Below are positions 9,983 through 20,574 of a stretch of DNA of 64,000 bases, piece after piece. Source of the stretch: Histoplasma ohiense (taxonomy: Eukaryota; Ascomycota; Eurotiomycetes; Onygenales; Ajellomycetaceae). Numbering within the stretch: position 1 is the first letter of the stretch; every line of letters starts with the position of its first letter. The stretch covers positions 5,858,001 through 5,922,000 of the forward strand of contig JAEVHH010000002.1 of the NCBI GenBank assembly GCA_017607445.1, written 5' to 3'. A program made the position numbers and the translations under genes. Below the pieces are notes generated by a model. That model worked only from the letters and a program-made list of their open reading frames with translations. It was not told the DNA's origin and searched no databases.

Positions 9983-12900
9983 ACTTGTCTCCCGTCTCAG
10001 CATGCTACGATTCATAATTCGCCTTTTTTGCCTATTTTTCATTCTGTTTATAAACATCTGCTTCTTTCTCAGGGAAACTTTTCAGCGCCTCTTTATCCAG
10101 AATATATATTTATAATCCGCTTTAATTATATACCGTATGTAGATGTATGTCTTAGTCGTCTTTTATTCTCTCATTTTCATTCATGGTTCGTGCTTACATC
10201 TTTCTGAGCCGCTATTCTCAAAATGAGGAATCCCGGGGCTCCCCTTCCTGTTCAATTCTCTACCCCCTTCGTTTTTCTATCAAGCGCAAATCGCTTTTAT
10301 TCTACTGAAGAAAATTGATTGTGGCGCTAGAATGTATCGGGTATATGTATATGGCAGTATAGTTGGATAGATACCCTCGCCAACTCACCTACGGTTATTT
10401 TCATTTGTTATCGAAGATGTCTTTTTCTGTTTCTTTTTCTCTCCGTATTGGAAAATGTCCAGGGGACGAACAATTACGATTTCAACCTTTTATCCATCTA
10501 AGCACCAATTCTTTCGGCCACTGCATGTATAGGTGATCTCTGTACGGAGTAACACCGTTCAATATCTTGGATTTAGACTGACATAGGAGGACATGAAGGC
10601 GAGATTTTATACTTGGCACATGTGTGTGTAACACACACTAGGGCAAAGTTGGTTCGACAGAATATGTCTAGCAGTAACTAGACGGACTCAACAAAACTGA
10701 AGTTTGAGAGGCGTGGTTCCGCATTTAGATGTTTCTCTATTTCACGTTAACAGCAATATAAATAAGGATGCATGGTGGCACCCTATGAGCCATTGTTGAA
10801 TATGCGTCACAGTCGATATGTCCAAAAGCCACAATAGAATTTCCGATGGCGATAGCTCTGAGCGACAGGTTGTGTTCTGGGCGCACTCCTCCCACCTTAC
10901 GGAGCCCTGACAAAGCCTCTGTACGGATGGACTGAACTTCTTTTCTTCCGGCGTGGCTATTATTATCCCCGTTTCTTTGTCTGCCGTGATTGTCAGGGAG
11001 AGAATCTTTAGAAGGCAATAGCAGCGGTATGTGGGAATGGCAATTAGATATGCAGAGCAAATCCCATGGTGTGTTTGCCATGCGGGAGCAGCGGTATGTC
11101 GCGGATTGGATAATTCTCAACAATTGGACTCTGTAGAGAGACTGTTGAGCTTCGCAATCCATATGGGCTGGAGATCCAGAACTTGACCCCATCAGATACC
11201 AGTGAGCACCTAAATACAAAAGTTCGAATAACTTTCATCGTATCTCTCAACGTCACATATCCATAAGAGCTTGGCGGATAGCTGATGTGGAGCTTGGGGA
11301 AGGGGCAGTTTTCTTTCATTCCTTCTTTCGTAGCTCGTCTTCTCTAACAACATCGAAAGAGTTTCAATGGCCCGCATTATTTCAAGATGGGAGGTGAGAC
11401 AAGTTGGGATAACAAAAATAATTCCAAATCCTATTAAAAATTGGTTATAAATGTCCATATCCTATAAATGCCGTAGTTCATAATATCGTAAAATCAGGCA
11501 ATTTTGCCCAGCGAAGAAAACATCAGAAAATGACAATCCAAAAAAAGGAGCGAGGAGAGAAATACATATATACATGGGAAGTGACACAAAAAGGAAGCGA
11601 AAACTCAGCCCAGGAGATCGGTCTCTTGACGATAAAGAAATATCCAGTATCGTCTTGGGGAATAAAAACAGATAGCGTTTAATAATATTCCTTGGAAGGG
11701 TATCACTCAGAGGACAACACATTTTTCTTTCGATTTTGGAAAGTCACCATGACTTGAACAACGGGGGGTATAGAGAGCATATTAAACTGAGAGAATCCGG
11801 GCTAATAATCGATGGTGATGACACTCGTTATTCGCCCCACGATAAGAGGGTTGGACGAGGGAAATATGGATTATAACTTAAAGAGGATTGTGATGTACGT
11901 TGTGTTGCTTTGAGCGTATATAGGCAATGATGGCTTTCCAGTGAAATGGTCTCGGCTAAGAGTGGGGATGTGGGCCGCGGGGGGCGCTGCGGGGGGTGTT
12001 TGATGGGGTATTGGGAGTAGTGCAAAATGGCAATGCTATTCCGTGTTTGTGATGTGCATTTCTACTGGCGATTGAAAACAAGTTAGTTCTGTCATTTTGA
12101 GTTACCAAGACGGAGTCATACACTCATTACTTACTTCAATCCTGCCAATCAAGGTAAAGTTGTTTCCACTTTTCGAGGAATGGAGTGATCTTCTCATCTT
12201 GTCAAGAGCAGGGCTTGATTGGCTGGTGGGAAAGGTCCTTGAAGAAAATAATGTGATGAACCATGCATGGAAATACCGCTCAGACTTGGCAAAAATGTAA
12301 AAATGATGAAACGGCGAAGCAGAAGAATTTTATTTCATGGGGAAAAGAAAAATACTGTCAAAATCTCCAAGGAATTCCATGGCCAAAAATAAATCCTTGA
12401 GGTTGCAAAATACATGAAGAAGAAGGCGTAATAAGGTAATAATAATAAATGCGGTGACAAGGGGCGGGCCAAACTGTTCAGGAACTGTCAATGCCCATGC
12501 TCGCAGAATCAAAGCATCGCCGGAAACCAAGAGGGATCATTGGTACCTCGGAAAACGACGCTGGGAAGCAAAAGAAAGAAAGAAAGAAAAAGAAAAAGAC
12601 CAAAATCAAAAACGTAAATAAAGCCAAAATGAAAAACACCATAAAGTTAACAAAGTAGCCTATGATTGACCATTTACCATCCAAGCATTGCAAAAATTTC
12701 TTCATGCCAGTATCTCTAAATATGCTGTCGTTAAAATGAAAATGGGCTTGTTTGCCCGAAATGAAAAGGGTGCGGAAGCTGGAACACAGAAAGTCGGAAT
12801 CCAGTTACATTCGTAGAGTGATACATGGAACAGAGTATTGCCGTATCCGCCCGTTGAAAATGGATATTAAATTATCCCGTAATTCAATAGTTTCCTATAA

Positions 12901-13106
12901 GCAAGTATATCGAGTGGACAAGGAGTTGAACGAAATGTCGAGTTGGCTCTGCTCTCAGGACACAGCATGGTATGTAGCATTGATAGCCAGCCCCGACCGA
13001 ACGGAAAAGAGAATGTGGGATGGGAGGGTCGCGGATAGTATGGCACCCTGTGAGGAATATATGTTTGCCGAAAGACTTTCACTTCCCAAATTGACGTTCT
13101 CGGCTA
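9983..13106. other. Convergent intergenic region, no confident gene
   Basis: These 3.1 kb lie between the stops of the MOB gene and the kinase-like gene. There is a short inverted GT/AC repeat at about 10620-10638 and a GAAA-rich purine run at about 12566-12600. Open stretches such as 10737-11219 (-) have no recognisable domain. Untranslated regions or a non-coding RNA are possible, but nothing in the sequence proves one. Confidence 0.5.
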
Positions 13107-16100
13107 TCAACCAGCAGCATCAGAATGATGAGGGTGAGGACTCATTGGAAGTCGTGGTGAGACTGGATCCTTAAAAGCTGGATTAATCGGTAATTCCGAT
13201 TGGAAAAGGTCATTAGAGTGGCCAGTTGCACAACTTAATGGCCTTGAAATTCCTTTTGGGTTAGAAAGGAAAAACGACTCCAGGGATACCAATGGAGAAT
13301 TCGATCCATCCTTGGACTCCCTAGAGAAAAGGGAAGTTTTATGTGACGTTTTTAAAATGGTATTATTAGTAGCTGGGTTAATTGGCAATTCCGAGAGAAA
13401 AAGGTCTTCTATTCGACAGCTATGTTGCAAAGTAGATTCTGTTTGAATAAACGGAGTAATTGACCTTGAAGGGAGGGAGGTACCAACATCCTGAATGGCT
13501 TTGGAACGAAATAAATGGTCATCCTGTTGTTTTAGTTCAAAATGTAAGTCCTTGAAAGCCGGGTTAATTGGTAGCTTTGACGAAAAGAGCAGATCATCTT
13601 GCCTCCCCGATTCAGAAACGTATTCGCCAGTGGGTTTCATTGACAGCTCCTTTGACTCAAAACGCACGTCATCCCGCTGTCCGGGATCAGAGAGGTCTTT
13701 TAAAGCAGGGTTAATTGGCAATATCGATAGGTGCAAGCTTTCACAACGCTCACTTTTGGTATCCTGCTGCCTGGAAGAGACCATTGAGGAATCCGTGGAA
13801 TTAATTTTTGTGGAATTTGAGGGCTCAAATTCGGGCTTTGAATACTTGATATCACCCGGAACAGTTGAAGTGAATGCAGGGTTTATAGGCAAAGACGAGT
13901 CAAGTAAGTCTTCTTGACTTATGCCTGAAAAGTATGGGGAACCAATGTCCATATGTTGCACTAGTGGCTCTGCTTTTTCAACGGCCTCAATAGGGGTGTG
14001 ATATACTTTTTGTCCATCGCTCTCAATGCCATCATGGGAGGATGCCAGTTCCTTTGGTAACTGTAGCTCCCCGTACTGGTCATCAAGCATCATTAGATTA
14101 TACTCAATACCGCACGAGAGATGCTGCCCGACACCGGTGTAAATTTCATCCAGAGAACTCTCAAACGCCAGAGTGCTATAAATTGCTGAGCACAGACCAG
14201 CCCTCGAGGGGTTTCCTAGTTCGATATTAACCTCCTTGGTAGGAAAATCCAGGGTGTTCTCTTCGATTTCAAATTCTGCAAATTGTGCATTCACCTCTGG
14301 GAAGTCACAGGAAAGGCGTTGGGGTCCGATATCGACACACGGTTCGTAAAAAGTTACGTCTTCCGAGTCCGGTACCGACTTTGGTCCACTAGCGAATTGA
14401 ATACCGTTAGCAGGTTGCTCAAGATATCCGCAATTCCATATAGAAGGGTTCTCATCCAGGCATTCGGAATCATCAGGCATTTCCACCGGAGGATGTGCCA
14501 GCGCCTCCACGCTGCTCGCTACAAGTTCCTTCGTTAAAATCTTGGAATCCTGAGGGAATAAACCAAGCAATTCTTTGGCTGGAAGTCTGTTTTGAGGGTT
14601 GGTGCTGAGACAAATGTCAACGATTGTTCGGTAGTAGTCAGGAACTTTCCTATCGACTGGGATAATGAATGGTCTAGCCTCGCTGCCGGGTTCATCTATT
14701 TCCATAGCAAGAGCCCAAAGCGTCATTCCCAGCTGATAAAGGTCAGATTTCACCCCGATGTACATTGATATCTTTTGCTTGCTTTGTAATAGCTTCGTGA
14801 ATTCTGGGGCTTCCCACCCCACCGGACAGCCCCTCCGATTGATATCAATTATTTTCGCGTCATCACTAGCGTCAACAACAATATTTGACACGGTGACATC
14901 TCCTTGAACAAAACCAGCTTCGTGAATTTCGGCAAGGCCTTCGATAATTTGTCGTGCCCAGTGCGCTCGCCTAGACCATTCAATAGTTCCTTTATAGTCG
15001 TAGATCAACTCGATCAATGAGCCCTTTTCCGCGAAGTTTATTAAAAGACCTTTGGTAGTCAACATATCATCATCCACAACGATAGCTTTTAGTTGGATGA
15101 CGCTCTGGGAACCGATTAAGGCATATAGGGCGTTAATCTCATAAAGGAACTCATTGACCATATCCGGCCCTGGAATTTCTTTCTTTACATAGTCCTTCCC
15201 ATTTAGCTTCACTTGATAAGCAAAACCAGATAGATGGGCAACAAATGAAATATCGCTCTCGCGGACCATATCCAACCCTAGATATTCAACAGTAGATATT
15301 GGCGGATAAGGAATGATCTCATTCATATCCTCTGTGACGTGAACATGAAGCCGACCTTCCCTAGTTTCTAACCTAAGATTTGTCACAGTGTCATAGAACT
15401 GGATTTCAGGTAGAGAGTCGCGGATCGATTCGTATATCCGAGCATTTTTATCCCGTTGGTAGTACAATTTTTTGAGATCCCGCTCCAGAGAATCTGGTTC
15501 GGCATTTCTATAATCGCAGGACACGGTAACTCTCAGCCATTTATTTGGGGTCTCTGCGTATGTGACGAAAAACTTTTCTCGTTCAGAACGATCTCGAAAG
15601 TGCATGCTCAGATTCAATATCCATTTCTTGTCCATCTCCTTCTCCAACATGTCTTCTGCCTCCTCCCCATTGATTGAGAAGGTGCCGTCAGTATGGGTAC
15701 CAGAATCATAGTGATTCGGTGCATGTAACGGCGAATTATCAACCCATGAAGGAATGGTGAAATTGTTATCGTGATACTGCACCTCTGGCGCTGACAATCG
15801 TGCGGTAGAAACCGGTGGTGACGATCGAGTTCGATGGAAACTGCTGGGTCGCCGTCGGTCCACGGAAAGCGTTCGACGACAGCCTGTTTCTGTGGGGTAA
15901 AGGCGGTCTCGCTGTTCAGAATTCTGTCGCTTGAAGGTTGTATTGCGGGGCAGGCCCACTTCAACTCCACTCGATGCTGGTCGGGGACGGTTATTACTGT
16001 TGTAGTCCGCGCTTTGACTACTAGCATCGCTCCTCTCATTGTAAGATGTGGGATCACGAAAACTTTGAGATCCCCGGGAGGGCGAACGGCGGTTGTTCTT

Positions 16101-16226
16101 TCCAAGCCATGGAAACCCCAATCGATGCCACACGCTCCGCTTGGACGGGGGAGTCTTCTGAAGGTTAGGCATGGGAATGCAATGTTGAGTCGGAGACCCA
16201 GGTCTGTCGAATATCGAGATGGCCAT
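13107..16226 (-). CDS. Large protein-kinase-like protein with a C-terminal LPINPA repeat tail
   Basis: This is a single exon of 1039 residues from the ATG at 16226; the frame extends slightly upstream only through a non-ATG codon. The first ~200 residues are Ser/Arg-rich and look disordered. A kinase-like fold follows at about residues 310-570: a candidate ATP-binding lysine in NGKDYVKKE, a catalytic-loop equivalent QGDVTVSNI (Asp kept, usual HRD altered), DIN in place of DFG, and the APE motif in WEAPEF. DIN keeps the metal-binding Asp position, so activity cannot be ruled out, but this is an atypical kinase or pseudokinase. The last ~270 residues hold five copies of LPINPA spaced 49-65 residues apart. 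I do not recognise a named family member; fungal kinase-like proteins of this layout are usually uncharacterised. Confidence 0.85.
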   Translation of the reverse strand: MAISIFDRPGSPTQHCIPMPNLQKTPPSKRSVWHRLGFPWLGKNNRRSPSRGSQSFRDPTSYNERSDASSQSADYNSNNRPRPASSGVEVGLPRNTTFKRQNSEQRDRLYPTETGCRRTLSVDRRRPSSFHRTRSSPPVSTARLSAPEVQYHDNNFTIPSWVDNSPLHAPNHYDSGTHTDGTFSINGEEAEDMLEKEMDKKWILNLSMHFRDRSEREKFFVTYAETPNKWLRVTVSCDYRNAEPDSLERDLKKLYYQRDKNARIYESIRDSLPEIQFYDTVTNLRLETREGRLHVHVTEDMNEIIPYPPISTVEYLGLDMVRESDISFVAHLSGFAYQVKLNGKDYVKKEIPGPDMVNEFLYEINALYALIGSQSVIQLKAIVVDDDMLTTKGLLINFAEKGSLIELIYDYKGTIEWSRRAHWARQIIEGLAEIHEAGFVQGDVTVSNIVVDASDDAKIIDINRRGCPVGWEAPEFTKLLQSKQKISMYIGVKSDLYQLGMTLWALAMEIDEPGSEARPFIIPVDRKVPDYYRTIVDICLSTNPQNRLPAKELLGLFPQDSKILTKELVASSVEALAHPPVEMPDDSECLDENPSIWNCGYLEQPANGIQFASGPKSVPDSEDVTFYEPCVDIGPQRLSCDFPEVNAQFAEFEIEENTLDFPTKEVNIELGNPSRAGLCSAIYSTLAFESSLDEIYTGVGQHLSCGIEYNLMMLDDQYGELQLPKELASSHDGIESDGQKVYHTPIEAVEKAEPLVQHMDIGSPYFSGISQEDLLDSSLPINPAFTSTVPGDIKYSKPEFEPSNSTKINSTDSSMVSSRQQDTKSERCESLHLSILPINPALKDLSDPGQRDDVRFESKELSMKPTGEYVSESGRQDDLLFSSKLPINPAFKDLHFELKQQDDHLFRSKAIQDVGTSLPSRSITPFIQTESTLQHSCRIEDLFLSELPINPATNNTILKTSHKTSLFSRESKDGSNSPLVSLESFFLSNPKGISRPLSCATGHSNDLFQSELPINPAFKDPVSPRLPMSPHPHHSDAAG
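13173..13892 (-). repeat. Five protein-level LPINPA repeats in the kinase-like gene
   Basis: Copies encoding LPINPA(F/L/T) lie on the minus strand at 13892-13872, 13721-13701, 13574-13554, 13388-13368 and 13193-13173. Spacings are 57, 49, 62 and 65 codons. The copies use different synonymous codons for Leu, Pro, Ile, Asn and Ala. Several copies share a wider context of the form DLxxSxLPINPA(F/L)KD, with degenerate partial copies between. Confidence 0.9.
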
Positions 16227-19200
16227 GCAGCACAATCTGGAGTGGGCTCTGGCTCCTCAGCCGCGACACGGGTGAGGTAAACAGCCGGCTGAACAAGATC
16301 GATGTGTCCATATGAAAAGGAGAAAATAAAAAAAATAAAATTGATATACCCTGATTGGGAACTGTGCGCTTATGGTGGATTGCAGTTCGCTCAGCAGTTT
16401 GTATAACAAGGGGTGTCCATGCATATGAATTGAGTAAATAGTTGCATGTGGATTTGGAAATCTGTTTATCTGCTCGGGACCATCCGCAGGAGAGGCTTTA
16501 TACTCAATCAACTGCAGAGATTTTCAGTGAAGCAGGTCAGTTAGGCCGGCTCATTCCAAATAACAAACGGGTTGGATCGTTCAGGAAACGTTCACAACCC
16601 GGCAAGGCAACAGACGACGAATACGGGGGTAATGATGGATGTGATGGTCGTAATGATATCAATTGCTTGAACGTAGTGAAGCGGATAAAAGAGACGGGCG
16701 CAGGGGTAATTATCGAATATAAAATCGCAGAGGATTCTTGGTGGTTCCTATTTGTTGTTTTCGTTGTTGTTGTTGTTGTTGTTTGTTGAAAAAAAGATGA
16801 GGCTGATGTCGCTAAAAAAAATCAATTTATTGAATTTTTGAATTTCTTGATTTCATTTTTATTTTTTTTTTTATTTTTCATTCATTTTTTTTTTTTTCCC
16901 ATAGTTTTCACCGCTGAACAATACCCAATGAGCTTCACACACTGGTCCTACCCTGGCCCTGCCTTTCCCTTGCTCCGCTCTCATATTAATTGAGCCTGCT
17001 AGTTATTGATTTGCAAAGAACGGCCACGAGTAGGTTAGCAATAGGCAGGTAGGGATCAAAGCTGAGCACTCGGTTGCTGCACTGACAAAGAATTAACAGA
17101 CATCCTTGGACCCGGATATGCATGTCGACCTAAGAGAACGCAATTGGTGGCAGAGGCATGGGAATGGGCCGCCTTTGTCTCCCCAGCAAATAATACGGGA
17201 GGATGCCTTATCAGCCATTCATTGCTGCGCTGTTGGAACAGGTACAGGTGCCTAGCTGGATTGTTCTGGAAAGGCTCTATCGATCTATTCTCACCTGGTG
17301 GCCAGTAGCCTCCAGAAATATTTCCAGAGCAACATACGGCTGCGATTAGCTACAGTGCCAGGTCACAATTGTCGCACCTACAATTGTGATGAAATATGAT
17401 CCTTGGATGCCGTAACGAACGGTACATCAGTCCATGTGGGCAGGTCACATTTCTTCCGTGTGAAAGAGAAATGAAAAAAAGACTGGAAGAATCAAAATTT
17501 GTCATCCTCGGCTCGCATACCTTTGCAATGAGCCCTAACTAACCTCTGCAGGATGAAAAAATAAGAATAAAAATAAAAAATAAGGCAAAGCAAATCACCT
17601 GTGGCGCGGTCTGAACGGGGATTAAACGGCCACCAAACTGAGTGCTCCACCAGGAACCCCTCCATCATTTTGAGTTGGTTGTTCGCCAACGAAATTCTAC
17701 GAGGGGCAAATCCCACCATGTCATCTTTCATCTGAAGGTTTCCCTTATCCCGCATTAGCCGTGGGATTCGAGTTGTTGGGCGCTCTTTTGGTAAGGCGCT
17801 GCTTGTTCATTATGTTCTCCAACTTATGCAACCATGCCTTAGTCGATTTTCTGGAGTGTGTTGGCTCCAATTGACCATACAGGATTCTAGATCACCTTCT
17901 CCGTACTCACCTTTGGATGGAGGGTGAAGTCAGGCATATGGCCCTCGGGACCCCCAATGCGGTTTCTTACAGGTGGCCCTGTTGTACCGACACGACCGCT
18001 GGCTCATTTCCTTTATCACTCGAATTCGTTGTTAACTCCATTCCATCGAGCTAGGCAAGTCGTCTTTCCGTTAGCTAACCTCCACGTCAATGACTTGGAT
18101 AATAGCATAATATCCCATGAGAACCTCGACTTCGAAAGGTAGGATGAGTGGTGAAGAACTACAGAAACCATTGTTAATGCGTCCCGGTTAAAGAGTGTCA
18201 AAGCCTTTCGTTTTCCTTGTTCAGTTCCATTATTGAATTATTCAGAGCTATGAGTAATTGGCTTGCCTCCACCAGAGTGAGTTTCATGCTCATATTTTGA
18301 TGTTGCCATTGTTGACGTGTTAGGACTTCCCCGCCCAGTTTCGGATTTACCAACGCCCAAGGCAACTTGTCTATGTCAGGCACAACAGCCTCGACTTCGC
18401 CTTGACAAGAGTATTTTGGTAAGAACACTTTCGACAAGAATACTTGCGCGAAGAACAAAACGGATACGACCACTCATGGCCGACAAGCTCCATCCTATTG
18501 ACAAAAGGCATCCTTACCTTCGGTCAACCCAGAAATCGAGAGCTTTCAGTCTGCTGATCTTTCTCCTATGCATAATGAAATCTTCCTGGCAGATCAATCT
18601 CAACCTTTTCTTCGTAGTACATCGGAACGTGGGTAATAACGTGACATTCTGCTTCTTTCCAAGGTTGAGACCCTTATATCCATGAATTATTGTTGCCAAC
18701 GAGCAAGGGGTGGACCTTCGCGTGGTTATTGTCGCTCTCTCGGGGTAAAATCGGGGATGACCTGCGGCGGGCACCTTCACCCGCAAGCAGGTTTCCAATA
18801 ATATATCCAAGGAAAGAAAAATATCAAGCCCCTGCGAATGTGCTTAAACGCGCGCAGGAGGCCTGCATGCCCCCCGGTTTCCCTGTGCCAAGGGACTCCA
18901 GGCAACCAAATTGAAACCCTACAGTTCGCAGGAGTAAATATGCATGAAGTCGCTTACTGCGTATTCTCTCAATGCTCCCGCAAGAACCCAAGCTAGAAAT
19001 TTATTGAAATTGACGATTGAAGATCAAAAGGACAATTCTCTTTCTCCTCTATCGTTGAAACATCTGCCTCGTTTCTCCTTCCCTGCCCAGAGTTACAAGT
19101 CGCTGCTTTACAGGCAAAGGCATAGCGCAAAATGTCCTTCAGTGTAAAATGGATGTCAAAGGTCTTCCTGGCCACCATTTGTCTTTTCGCCTGATGCACC

Positions 19201-20574
19201 AGAAACACTGCCCCAATCCTTGAACCAGAAGCACAAGAAGTAAAAAAGCGGACGAGGAACACTTCTTCTACCTCCATTGGCCTTCAAAACGGAAATTTTC
19301 AGTTCCAAGACATTCCCACAATTGGGCAACTCTCAACCGCAATCACAACTTCCCCGCTGACCATGCAATTTAGCCCTCTAGCGACCGTGTATTTAAGGAG
19401 GCAGGACCCTGCGCTAGCAGACCAGGCGGTCTATTTCCCACTCCTTCTCACCATCTGACACGCAAATATCATCTCTCTTGTAACATTTTTGACAACCTGG
19501 ACCAAGCAGAGTCTCCAACGTCTGAAAGATTTGCTCGCGCATGAAACCACTTGCCTGTGATGCATGAGCAAAGAAGTAGCAGTCTTCTATAACTTAAAAT
19601 ATCCCGACCAAACATAGAAAAACTCCTCCAAAGCAACTAGCTGGTGGGAAATGAAAATATCTACTGTAGTAGATCACTCCCACTATCTCCCTTCCCTCGC
19701 CCATCCGAATCATGTATTGCATTCCATGCCAATGGTGCACAGGACCTTTGTTCGCCATAAGCTGATATATCAGCTACAGTCTTGGTGATGAGGTGCGCTG
19801 GTAGAGAATCTGAATCCCTCCTGAATATAGTGAGTTGCGGGTGAGCCATGGCATTCTTGCTTTCGACGTATGCCCTATGTGGCGTATTTAACTTTATATG
19901 CGGAGGGATTGGAAAGACGAAACCACCACCATGTCATGAGACTTTTTTATTCTCCCGCTGCATCTCCCGCTGCATCTCTTTCCTTACAATTCTTCGTAGC
20001 TCTCAGAAGGTGAAACCCCAATATTGAGGAGGCGATGGCACTAAATCGAACATCTTGAATGTCTCGTCCATGTCTTGTACTTGTTATTGTTTTAGTGTTA
20101 TCTCCACACAATACAACATCTATGGTTTTTATCCTCGTTTTTATATATGGCCTTAATATGTCAATGACGCCTTTTCTCCCCCGAGCCCGCATGAAGATTT
20201 TTGGGAAAGAGGGGGATGAAATAATAGGGGTATATAATAACAATGATAGAGGGAAGAGAGGCGAATAGTACAACTGATCTGCAGACTCCAGAGAGAGCAG
20301 TAGATCTCGGGCCGGACAAGTATATTAAACAAACAAAATAAAGGCGGTGCGGAACTATAAATAACTCCGGGCCCATGCATTGAATGAAGAGGGAAGAGTT
20401 ACATCAGACCTATATAGGCTAAGGGCATAAAAGAAGGGGTAGAAATCTATCAGGACAGAAGGAGGAGGAATATAATAATAGGCATAGCTTTAGAGTAGCT
20501 GTCCAAAGTACAAAATGTTAGAGAGATCTAGAGAGGGGAAAAGAGCGGATATGAATTGCGTTTCAGACCCCGAT
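16227..20574. other. Large intergenic region upstream of the kinase-like gene
   Basis: These 4.3 kb separate the kinase-like gene start from the Lon stop; both genes run leftward. It contains a (GTT)n microsatellite at about 16755-16787 and T-rich runs at 16800-16900. A TATTTAAG element at about 19388 is promoter-like but no coding frame follows it. All open frames are short and lack recognisable domains. I see no tRNA or 5S gene. Confidence 0.5.

Noticed and set aside
16227..16235. Extending the kinase-like protein by three residues to 16235
   Set aside because: The codon there is TTG; the first ATG is at 16226.
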